Part shown: positions 1-4,939 of the stretch, one piece after another
How positions within the stretch are numbered: position 1 is the first letter of the stretch
Layout of the letters: every line of letters starts with the position of its first letter
Origin: Phycisphaeraceae bacterium
GTDB taxonomy: Bacteria; Planctomycetota; Phycisphaerae; Phycisphaerales; Phycisphaeraceae
NCBI GenBank assembly: GCA_028281215.1
Contig: JANQKH010000019.1
Location: 1 to 5,232 of the forward strand
Direction of reading: 5' to 3'
DNA length: 5,232 nucleotides
Program-made: the position numbers and the translations under genes
Notes under the pieces: model-generated
What the model saw: the letters and a program-made list of their open reading frames with translations, nothing else
Told to the model about the DNA's origin: nothing
Database searches by the model: none

Positions 1-20
1 CACAGCCACCCTTAAGTCGA

Positions 21-61
21 ACCAAAAGAAAACCCCGGCTCTCAGCCGGGGTTCTTGTTTT
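21..61 (-). terminator. Intrinsic terminator, probably bidirectional
   Basis: A perfect 10-bp inverted repeat, AACCCCGGCT (31-40) and AGCCGGGGTT (44-53), encloses a 3-nt CTC loop. Read on the minus strand, the stem is followed by TTCTTTTGGT and starts 28 nt after the TAA of the PEP-CTERM gene, so it fits as that gene's terminator. On the plus strand it is followed by CTTGTTTT, so it could also stop transcription coming from a gene left of the window. Stem and T-tracts are seen directly; termination is inferred. Confidence 0.88.
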
Positions 62-81
62 CAATTGATCTTCGATTGGGT

Positions 82-960
82 TTACGCCTCTCGTCGACGA
101 CGAGCGGCGACCGCTGCGAGTCCCAGCAGCCCGAGTACAGCCGTCGTCGGTTCCGGCACGGCATTGAGGTCTGCCGCACGCGCCACGATGATGCCGTAAT
201 GGTTGCCACCGTGGTTGTTCGGGCCGAGGCTCAGGAATGTGCCGTCGAATCCAGACAACACGAACAGGCTGGAAACGTTATTAATGTCACCGTTTCCGCC
301 TTCATCAGCGCCAATGTCAATGCCCGTGTCGGCAAAGGCATTGCCGTTGAGAATATCGAAAATGTCCGACTGGTCGTTGCGGTTATCAATCAGCACGTAA
401 ATATCCTTCAAGCCGTCTTCCATCGAAATATCAACCTGAAAATCGGAGATATTCTTGTCATCGTTTGCCAAACGTATGTAATCGGCGCCCGCCAAGCCCA
501 GTTCGGCAATCGTCGGATTGCCCGGCTGCGAGTTCCAATCGTGGGTTCGATCAGTGAACATCAATGCGTCCTCACCGAACGCGCCGGTTTCGACCGAGGC
601 GCCTTCCGGTGCTAAACCAGTGCCCGAAACATTCACACCTGTGATGGCACCGTCGATGCCAATGGCGGCGATCTGCTTGACCAGCACCGGCGCCTCGTTG
701 GACTGCTGAATACCACGCAAATGCATGAAATCGACGAACAGGTCGTCGTTCGGAGCAGTGCCGCCAACACCGGCGGTCACGCCGAAGCTGTCACCGGCAG
801 CGTTACCGCCGATGTTGAACGCAGCGTCCGAAACGAAGACGGAATCTGTGCCGTTGTTGTAATCAAACGTATCACCTGTGTGACGATGACCGTCACCGTT
901 GTCACCGTACCACGCGCGGTGCGTCAGGTTGTTGGTCACATCACTGCCAAACCCATCCAC
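82..960 (-). CDS. PEP-CTERM protein, C-terminal half with sorting tail
   Basis: This 292-codon frame could formally start at the GTG at 958-960, the codon immediately after the TAA of the upstream half. The body is acidic, rich in Asp, Asn and Gly (DNGDG, YNNGTD, IGADEGGNGD), with no recognised enzyme motif. The last 25 residues are a textbook PEP-CTERM signal: VPEP, then a hydrophobic segment TTAVLGLLGLAAVAA, then the basic end RRRREA. In known systems this tail is recognised by an exosortase in the inner membrane, and the protein is released or displayed at the cell surface. There is no signal peptide at its own N-terminus and no good Shine-Dalgarno before the GTG, so independent translation would probably give a non-exported product. 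Reinitiation after the adjacent stop is possible but unsupported. It ends 28 nt before a strong terminator. Confidence 0.7.
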   Translation of the reverse strand: MDGFGSDVTNNLTHRAWYGDNGDGHRHTGDTFDYNNGTDSVFVSDAAFNIGGNAAGDSFGVTAGVGGTAPNDDLFVDFMHLRGIQQSNEAPVLVKQIAAIGIDGAITGVNVSGTGLAPEGASVETGAFGEDALMFTDRTHDWNSQPGNPTIAELGLAGADYIRLANDDKNISDFQVDISMEDGLKDIYVLIDNRNDQSDIFDILNGNAFADTGIDIGADEGGNGDINNVSSLFVLSGFDGTFLSLGPNNHGGNHYGIIVARAADLNAVPEPTTAVLGLLGLAAVAARRRREA

Positions 961-1389
961 TTAACCGATCTCATAACGGCCGGGTGTACCGGGAATCGTC
1001 GCCAACGGCACATTGATTTCGTACACGTTCAACAGACCGGCGTCGGATGTCACGGTATTGGGATCGAGATCGTCACGCACAGCGCCTTGCAAGGTTACGG
1101 ATCCGGGCCATTGCAGATGGACACCAATGCCGCCACCGGGATTGCCCGCATTACCGTTGGTCACTGTGCCAACTGCACTGCCGGGAACGCCGGCGGGATC
1201 GTTTTGGATCACGGTCGGATCCGGCAACGCGCCTTTGAACAGGATGCCGTTGACGAATCCGGAAATCTGACTCGACTGCGTAAACTGGTCTTCCTGAAAG
1301 TGGCTGTAGCCAAAGTCAACCGCGCGAGCGCTGGTAACCATGGCCAACATCGCCAACATGCCAAGTGCAATGAATGAACAACGCGTCAT
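961..1389 (-). CDS. PEP-CTERM protein, N-terminal half with signal peptide
   Basis: This 142-aa frame starts at an ATG preceded by GAGGGAG (1397-1403) with 7 nt spacing, a convincing ribosome binding site. Residues 1-23 form a Sec signal peptide: MTR, then a hydrophobic Leu/Ala/Met core, then Ala-Arg-Ala with likely cleavage before Val24. The mature part is acidic and rich in Gly, Asn, Pro and Thr (for example NGNAGNPGGG), typical of secreted beta-rich proteins, with no catalytic motif that I recognise. It ends abruptly at RYEIG-stop, in the middle of what looks like a continuous domain. Because the frame continues open directly after the stop, this is better read as the front part of a broken or recoded gene than as a natural 142-aa protein. 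If translated as is, the product would be exported but not sorted by exosortase. Confidence 0.7.
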   Translation of the reverse strand: MTRCSFIALGMLAMLAMVTSARAVDFGYSHFQEDQFTQSSQISGFVNGILFKGALPDPTVIQNDPAGVPGSAVGTVTNGNAGNPGGGIGVHLQWPGSVTLQGAVRDDLDPNTVTSDAGLLNVYEINVPLATIPGTPGRYEIG

Positions 1390-1396
1390 ATCGTAG

Positions 1397-1403
1397 CTCC
1401 CTC
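1397..1403 (-). promoter_or_regulatory. Ribosome binding site of PEP-CTERM gene
   Basis: On the minus strand GAGGGAG lies 7 nt before the ATG at 1387-1389. It fixes the start of the signal-peptide-bearing frame, which also makes sense of the signal peptide. Confidence 0.75.
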
Positions 1404-1414
1404 AAATTAGAATG

Positions 1415-1428
1415 TGTGATAAATCACA
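1415..1428. promoter_or_regulatory. 14-bp palindrome TGTGAT-AA-ATCACA, possible operator
   Basis: Perfect 6-bp arms TGTGAT (1415-1420) and ATCACA (1423-1428) flank 2 bp, 26 bp upstream of the PEP-CTERM start codon. The half-sites resemble the TGTGA/TCACA of CRP-family regulators, but the spacing between them is 4 bp instead of the 6 bp of the classical Escherichia coli CRP site. A CRP/FNR-family or other dimeric regulator is a guess. A weak TTGTTT/TCTAAT pair overlaps it (1406-1433), but would start transcription inside the Shine-Dalgarno, so the palindrome more likely lies in the leader. Confidence 0.4.
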
Positions 1429-1468
1429 AACAAAAACGGATACAGAAAGAGAGGATTTCTCAAGCTTC

Positions 1469-1492
1469 TGCCACAACAATTATGCCACAACA
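1469..1492. repeat. 10-bp direct repeat, 14-bp period
   Basis: TGCCACAACA occurs at 1469-1478 and again, perfectly, at 1483-1492, with ATTA between them (TGTTGTGGCA on the minus strand). The pair straddles the candidate -10 element of the PEP-CTERM gene. Tandem half-sites spaced close to 1.3 helical turns could be bound by a regulator, but no specific family can be named. Confidence 0.5.
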
Positions 1493-1507
1493 CCCAATTT
1501 CTGCAAA
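1479..1507 (-). promoter_or_regulatory. Candidate promoter of PEP-CTERM gene
   Basis: On the minus strand TTTGCA (1502-1507) and CATAAT (1479-1484) are separated by 17 bp and match 9 of 12 positions of the sigma70-type consensus. Transcription would begin near 1472, giving a leader of about 80 nt. The two copies of the TGTTGTGGCA repeat overlap the upstream edge of the -10 element and the predicted start point. This is a motif match only, in an AT-rich spacer where chance matches are common. Confidence 0.4.
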
Positions 1508-1508
1508 G

Positions 1509-1527
1509 CCGTTGAATTAATTAACGG
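1509..1527. repeat. Short inverted repeat around TTAATTAA
   Basis: CCGTT (1509-1513) and AACGG (1523-1527) form 5-bp arms around an AT-rich 9-nt centre. It lies just upstream of the candidate -35 of the PEP-CTERM promoter. It may be an AT-rich upstream promoter region or simply chance; no function is claimed. Confidence 0.25.
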
Positions 1528-1554
1528 AAAAGAAAAAAGAGGCCCGGCCGATCT
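1528..1554 (-). terminator. Weak candidate terminator after the 217-aa gene
   Basis: Just after the TGA at 1559-1561 the minus strand reads AGATCGGC, CGG, GCCTCT and then TTTTTCTTTT. The stem is short (GGC/GCC plus AGA/TCT with a 2-nt bulge), but the T-tract directly behind it is good. It would separate the 217-aa gene from the PEP-CTERM gene downstream. Confidence 0.35.
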
Positions 1555-1558
1555 GCCA

Positions 1559-2212
1559 TCATCGAATCCCAAACAGCGTGCAGATTTCAAACGCCGATTT
1601 GACAAAATCGCCTAACTTCGAGGTGTCCACCCGGCGGTCACGTCGGAACACCACGATCCATTGGCCGCCGCCCTCCACGCTCAAGCCGGGGTTGTCCGCG
1701 AAGAACTTTAACATCTCCGGCGTGAACAGGTCACGAATCGCATCTTCATCCGGCCCGCGCAACAGGTAACGACTGCTGAATGCCTGATTCTCGTCAAAGT
1801 CGATGTCCTGGTAACCCATCGCTTCGCTGATTTTGTGGATCACGTTTTCAGGTCGAAGACTGAATTCGGGTAGTTCTTCATCGACCAACTTAAATGCGCC
1901 CACCGTCTGGCGATGCACGCGAAAGTGCAGATGCGACCCGGTGATGTAGCGGTAGTCGAACAGCAGCGCTTCGATGTGATCGTAATGCCCTTGTAGGACG
2001 TTCTTGATGCGTCGTCGCCGACCATCCTGAAACAGGGCGAAGCGTGTGAACTTTTCACCGAGCAGTGTGCGGCCGTCCCGTCGGTACTCAAAACTCAAAT
2101 CTTCCGCCGCCAGCGCGAGCGCGGCATCCCGCTTCTTCTCACGCATCACCATCCACAACAACGTCAACCCCACCAGCAGGCAAAGCGTTGCAATCACCAC
2201 AAACAATTCCAT
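1559..2212 (-). CDS. Membrane-anchored protein of unknown function (217 aa)
   Basis: One hydrophobic segment (residues about 3-23) is followed at once by the basic stretch REKKR (24-28), so the bulk of the protein should sit in the cytoplasm with the N-terminus as a membrane anchor. The soluble part has a strongly patterned look: FALFQDGRRRRIKNVLQG (58-75), FDYRYITG (85-92), and QDIDFDENQAFSSRYLLRG (135-153), then a C-terminal beta-strand with WIVVFRRDRRV (185-195). From memory, similar uncharacterised membrane-anchored proteins with these F-R/G-RR and FDYRY motifs occur in several phyla, but I cannot name a domain or function. No nucleotide-binding or catalytic motif is evident. The start is supported by AGGGG (2220-2224), 7 nt before the ATG. 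It stands 193 bp from the hydrolase gene upstream and 169 bp from the PEP-CTERM gene downstream, so probably forms its own transcript. Confidence 0.85.
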   Translation of the reverse strand: MELFVVIATLCLLVGLTLLWMVMREKKRDAALALAAEDLSFEYRRDGRTLLGEKFTRFALFQDGRRRRIKNVLQGHYDHIEALLFDYRYITGSHLHFRVHRQTVGAFKLVDEELPEFSLRPENVIHKISEAMGYQDIDFDENQAFSSRYLLRGPDEDAIRDLFTPEMLKFFADNPGLSVEGGGQWIVVFRRDRRVDTSKLGDFVKSAFEICTLFGIR

Positions 2213-2246
2213 GATTCAACCCCTGAACGTTCTGCGGAATTGTAGG

Positions 2247-2287
2247 GGAGTTGGAGTTGAGAGTCAGGTGTTTGGAGTCCGGTGTCC
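2247..2287. repeat. Degenerate heptanucleotide tandem repeat
   Basis: Five consecutive 7-mers in phase on the plus strand, GGAGTTG, AGAGTCA, GGTGTTT, GGAGTCC and GGTGTCC (2253-2287), are preceded by a six-base partial unit GGAGTT (2247-2252). The shared core is roughly GGWGTYN. The array fills the spacer just upstream of the 217-aa gene. It resembles the intergenic short tandem heptamer repeats known from cyanobacteria and seen in some other genomes; whether it belongs to a genome-wide family cannot be told from one copy. Confidence 0.5.
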
Positions 2288-2327
2288 ACAGCCCAACGTT
2301 AAAACACAAAATTCACATTCACCCAAA

Positions 2328-2359
2328 CCGGACCTGAGGAATCCGCGACCAAGGTCCGG
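2328..2359. repeat. Inverted repeat (8-bp arms) downstream of the hydrolase
   Basis: CCGGACCT (2328-2335) and AGGTCCGG (2352-2359) are perfect complements around a 16-nt loop, 46 nt after the hydrolase stop codon. On the minus strand it is followed by TTTGGGTG and later by scattered T-runs, not a clean T-tract. It may be a weak terminator or an mRNA 3'-end stabilising hairpin; the long loop lowers confidence. Confidence 0.4.
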
Positions 2360-2405
2360 ATCTCCCTCCCATCAGCATCGAAATGCCCGAGAATACAACT
2401 TGCCG

Positions 2406-4658
2406 TCACTGCCCTGCAATCCAATCCGCAACATCATCATTTGGTTGCCCACTGCCGGGCGCGAAGGTCACGTTACTGCCGGCCACCTTCGCGGCGTTCT
2501 GAATCAAATGGTTCTTCTTTTCACCCGTGATGCGTAACTCCTTCGGCGACGCGAGAGCGATTATCGCCGGCAAGTCGCCGTACTTCACGATGCCGGGCAG
2601 GAAGTCGGGATGATCGAAGCGGTCCAGTGGATTGAACCGGAAACCGCCGGTGTCGATGGCAACGCGGCCGAGTTTTTGCGAATCACCATGGAACGTTGCC
2701 TGAGCGAGCGCGGCGGCCACCCACTTGCCGGAACCGTTACCCGCCATCACGTGCCACTTCTTGATCGGATGATTCTGATAAGCGCGCACGAAGCTGATCA
2801 AGGTCATCACGTCATGTGTTCGCCTGGCAAATACGCTGTGATTGAAGCCGAAGGTATAGCCGGCAAACTGTTGCCACGGTGTTTTGCCGTTGCCGTACCG
2901 GCCCAATCGCTGTTTGCTGATCGGTTGTCCGTCACCGGTGAATTCGCCCATGCCGAACAGGTCCGCCCCGGCGACGGCATAGCCGGCGTCGACCAGTTTC
3001 TGCACCGTCGGCGCAGGCGTCGTGCGATTGGTAAACATCGACCGCTTGCCTTCCGGATCCAGCCACACGACGACCTGCTTGTTCCAGTTCTTCGGATGCA
3101 CGAACGCAGTCGGCAGTTCCTCTTCACGCACGTTGTCGCGCAAGACGCCGGCAAAGATGAAAAACTGCCCACGATCGTCCTTGACGCGCAGGTTCCATTC
3201 CAGGTTCTTCCCATCGGACAGCGCCCGCCCGCCGAGCATCACGTCCACTGCCCCGCCGACCACTTTGCGGTATTCGCGCAATCGGCTCGCGTCTTCCGGC
3301 ATCAGCGCGAGCAACTGTTTGGTTGACGACACCGTAAGCGTTTCACACAGTTTGCGTTCAAAGTCGTCGCCGACGGATTCCAGTTTGTGGCCGTCGGTCC
3401 AGACGGTCAGCTCCTTGCGCGTGAGGAACTTGAAGTCGCGCTCGGCGATCGGCGAGGTCAAACCGAGATCGAGGTGCTTGTTGAACCATTCGTACATGAA
3501 CAGCCGGTTCGGATGGTTGTAGTTGTGTTTGAACTGAAGCAGCGCCTGCGCGGCAATATGCTTCTCCGCGTTCAACATCGCATAGTGCTGTTTGAGTTCA
3601 GGGAAACCTTTGGTCATCAATTCTTTCGTCCAGTCATCGGCGGCGATCAGCGCCTGCGGCTTCGGCGCGAACAGCGCGGCAAACTCGACGTTGCCCGTCT
3701 CCACCCGCATGTAGTTGCCGTTCTCACTGCTGCACCCGCCCTGCATCGCGGTCGACACCATGACCGCCGGCACGGAAACGGCCACGCGGTCATCGATCGC
3801 GGCGAGCAGCATGGTTTGTGTACCGCCGCCGCTGCCGCCGGTCACCGCCACACGATTGCCGTCCGCTTCCGGCAATGACAGCACAAAATCGAGCGACCGC
3901 ACGGAGTTCCACGTCTGCAAGCCGATCATGTCCTGCAAGCGCAGCGTGGCCTGTGGACTGAAGAACCCCCACTTGCCCGGCTCCGTGGATTGCATGTGCG
4001 GCCGCACACCCGGACGATGACCGAGGAACTGATTGCTGTCGGCATAAGCAATCATGTCGTAGTGAAACACGACGCACCCCATCCGCGCCAGTTGCACGCA
4101 CCGCGCCTGCAACGGACTGCGCGCCGCCGACATGAACACTTCAGCCTTGTTTTTAATGTCAGCCTTGGCGCCTGCCTCACCGCGATCATAGAACCGCCCG
4201 TTCGACCAGTGCCCATGCGGGCAAAGCACCACGGCCCGCTTACCGTTCTTGACGCCGAACTTCAACGACGAACCGGCCGGCCGATACAAACTGCCCGTGC
4301 AATAGAAACCCGGATAGCTTTGGAAGTAAACCTTCTCGATCGTGTAGTCGCCCATATCCATCTTGCCGTGGATGGTCGGCTTGAGCGGTGTCTTTTCCGG
4401 CATGGGCCAAAGCCCGTTGGCCATCAGAATCTGTCGCTGGACGAACTCCTTGCGCTTGGCCCAAGCATCCGGCGACTGCATCGGCTTGAACGGAAAGTAA
4501 TCGTTCAGATGCTTGAGTGGTTTGAGCCGCACATCCGTCGGCAACTCCCCCTGCGGGTATGCACGCGGAGCATCATCCTGGGCAACAGCGAATCCGCCGC
4601 CAAACATCAACGTGAACAGGCACAGGCCGTTGCAGATCGCGCGGAATGGGAATGGCAT
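2406..4658 (-). CDS. Secreted two-domain alpha/beta-hydrolase, acetyl-xylan-esterase-like
   Basis: Predicted 750-aa exported serine hydrolase. Residues 1-26 form a signal peptide (basic Arg6, hydrophobic core, Ala-Val-Ala before the cut), so it acts outside the cytoplasm. The first alpha/beta-hydrolase domain (about 90-400) shows the oxyanion-type CPHGHW (146-151), the nucleophile elbow TGGSGGG with Ser276, a likely acid Asp341 or Asp342 in AADDWTKE, and a likely catalytic His378 or His382 in FKHNYNHP. The second hydrolase-like domain (about 520-750) keeps strand-turn features such as AGADLFGMGE (563-572), but its elbow reads AGNGSGKW (639-646) instead of GxSxG, so it is probably non-catalytic. 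The family, common in Planctomycetota, is usually annotated as acetyl xylan esterase or dienelactone-hydrolase-like; the substrate (acetylated polysaccharide, other ester) is inferred. The start at 4656-4658 is chosen because AGGAGG lies 5 nt before it and the signal peptide begins there; the frame is open 28 codons further upstream without these signs. Confidence 0.88.
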   Translation of the reverse strand: MPFPFRAICNGLCLFTLMFGGGFAVAQDDAPRAYPQGELPTDVRLKPLKHLNDYFPFKPMQSPDAWAKRKEFVQRQILMANGLWPMPEKTPLKPTIHGKMDMGDYTIEKVYFQSYPGFYCTGSLYRPAGSSLKFGVKNGKRAVVLCPHGHWSNGRFYDRGEAGAKADIKNKAEVFMSAARSPLQARCVQLARMGCVVFHYDMIAYADSNQFLGHRPGVRPHMQSTEPGKWGFFSPQATLRLQDMIGLQTWNSVRSLDFVLSLPEADGNRVAVTGGSGGGTQTMLLAAIDDRVAVSVPAVMVSTAMQGGCSSENGNYMRVETGNVEFAALFAPKPQALIAADDWTKELMTKGFPELKQHYAMLNAEKHIAAQALLQFKHNYNHPNRLFMYEWFNKHLDLGLTSPIAERDFKFLTRKELTVWTDGHKLESVGDDFERKLCETLTVSSTKQLLALMPEDASRLREYRKVVGGAVDVMLGGRALSDGKNLEWNLRVKDDRGQFFIFAGVLRDNVREEELPTAFVHPKNWNKQVVVWLDPEGKRSMFTNRTTPAPTVQKLVDAGYAVAGADLFGMGEFTGDGQPISKQRLGRYGNGKTPWQQFAGYTFGFNHSVFARRTHDVMTLISFVRAYQNHPIKKWHVMAGNGSGKWVAAALAQATFHGDSQKLGRVAIDTGGFRFNPLDRFDHPDFLPGIVKYGDLPAIIALASPKELRITGEKKNHLIQNAAKVAGSNVTFAPGSGQPNDDVADWIAGQ

Positions 4659-4663
4659 GCGAG

Positions 4664-4669
4664 CCTCCT
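4664..4669 (-). promoter_or_regulatory. Ribosome binding site deciding the hydrolase start
   Basis: A perfect AGGAGG on the minus strand, 5 nt before the ATG at 4656-4658. It overrides the longer open frame that begins at 4742 and would bury the signal peptide behind 28 charged residues. Confidence 0.85.
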
Positions 4670-4681
4670 GGATGGTTTCGG

Positions 4682-4706
4682 TCCTGATGAGACGTTCCTG
4701 ATGAGA
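4682..4706. repeat. 11-bp direct repeat, 14-bp period, in hydrolase leader
   Basis: TCCTGATGAGA occurs at 4682-4692 and, perfectly, at 4696-4706, separated by CGT (TCTCATCAGGA twice on the minus strand). It lies between the predicted transcription start and the Shine-Dalgarno of the hydrolase gene. It may be a pair of half-sites for a regulator or an RNA element, or a small local duplication. Confidence 0.55.
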
Positions 4707-4713
4707 ATGGCGC

Positions 4714-4742
4714 ATTCTATCGGCAAGCGAATGCCGCCCCAA
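4714..4742 (-). promoter_or_regulatory. Candidate promoter of the hydrolase gene
   Basis: On the minus strand TTGGGG (4737-4742) and TAGAAT (4714-4719) are spaced 17 bp apart; the -10 matches 5 of 6 and the -35 only TTG. Transcription would start near 4707, giving a leader of about 50 nt that begins with the TCTCATCAGGA direct repeats. Motif match only. Confidence 0.4.
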
Positions 4743-4846
4743 TAGCCGTCACCGCCTCGTACAGTGCGGCGTTTGTGGATTTCCGTCGCGGCGGGAACAC
4801 TCCATCAATACGTTCTCCTTGCGGCCTCGCTGCGGCTTGTTCCTTT

Positions 4847-4876
4847 CCGGGCCAACTACCGCTACACTGTGCCCGG
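4847..4876. promoter_or_regulatory. Inverted repeat flanking a TACACT -10-like box
   Basis: In the divergent region the plus strand has CCGGGC (4847-4852) and GCCCGG (4871-4876), perfect 6-bp arms, enclosing TACACT (4863-4868), which fits a -10 box for the plus-strand gene starting at 4940. No good -35 sits at 17 bp (TTCCTT at 4840-4845); TTGTTC (4837-4842) is 20 bp away. The promoter call is weak; the inverted repeat is real and could be an operator. The rest of 4743-4939 shows nothing else that I can identify. Confidence 0.3.
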
Positions 4877-4939
4877 TGGCAGTTTCATCTATCGGGATTC
4901 AAAGGCAGCCATTCGGCGCATGCGAAGGGAACGGTATCG

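Larger units (their letters stand above)
82..1389 (-). pseudogene. PEP-CTERM exported protein gene split by one in-frame stop
   Basis: The two minus-strand open frames 961-1389 and 82-960 share one frame and abut exactly, separated only by the TAA at 961-963. Read through, they give a single protein of about 435 positions with everything expected of a PEP-CTERM protein: an N-terminal signal peptide, a long acidic and Gly/Asn-rich secreted body, and a C-terminal VPEP motif, hydrophobic stretch and Arg cluster. Neither half is complete alone: the first lacks the sorting tail and the second lacks a signal peptide. There is a good Shine-Dalgarno before the first half and a strong terminator after the second, so the borders of the original gene are clear. 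Possible explanations are a recent nonsense mutation, a base-calling or assembly error, or stop-codon readthrough. TAA is not a known selenocysteine or pyrrolysine codon, so programmed recoding of that kind is unlikely. The original residue is unknown; Tyr, Lys, Gln, Glu, Ser or Leu codons are one substitution away. Confidence 0.75.

Noticed and set aside
958..963. Programmed recoding or coupled start at TAA-GTG
   Set aside because: TAA is not used for selenocysteine or pyrrolysine, there is no good Shine-Dalgarno before the GTG, and a separately started second half would lack a signal peptide. Kept only as a remote alternative to mutation or sequencing error.
721..1377. Plus-strand 218-aa open frame antisense to the PEP-CTERM gene
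   Set aside because: The minus strand has the signal peptide, Shine-Dalgarno and sorting tail; this frame is an antisense shadow in GC-rich coding DNA. The 186-aa frame at 55-615 is rejected for the same reason and also overlaps the terminator.
1406..1433. TTGTTT-16 bp-TCTAAT as the PEP-CTERM promoter
   Set aside because: The transcript would begin at about 1399, inside the Shine-Dalgarno, leaving no usable ribosome binding site.
1412..1615. Plus-strand 67-aa open frame
   Set aside because: It has no Shine-Dalgarno, begins inside the palindrome of the PEP-CTERM leader and ends overlapping the 217-aa gene. The product has no recognisable features.
2297..2325. TTGGGT-17 bp-TTTAAC as a promoter of the 217-aa gene
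   Set aside because: Only 7 of 12 consensus positions match and it sits in an AT-rich stretch; too weak to annotate.
4659..4742. Open frame extending the hydrolase by 28 codons upstream
   Set aside because: The extension is polar and basic, would hide the signal peptide, and covers the candidate promoter and direct repeats. The internal ATG has a perfect AGGAGG.
2610..4745. Long plus-strand frames opposite the hydrolase (for example 2610-3326 and 3990-4745)
   Set aside because: They are Arg/His/Val-rich antisense shadows of a clear 750-aa hydrolase, with no plausible domains of their own.
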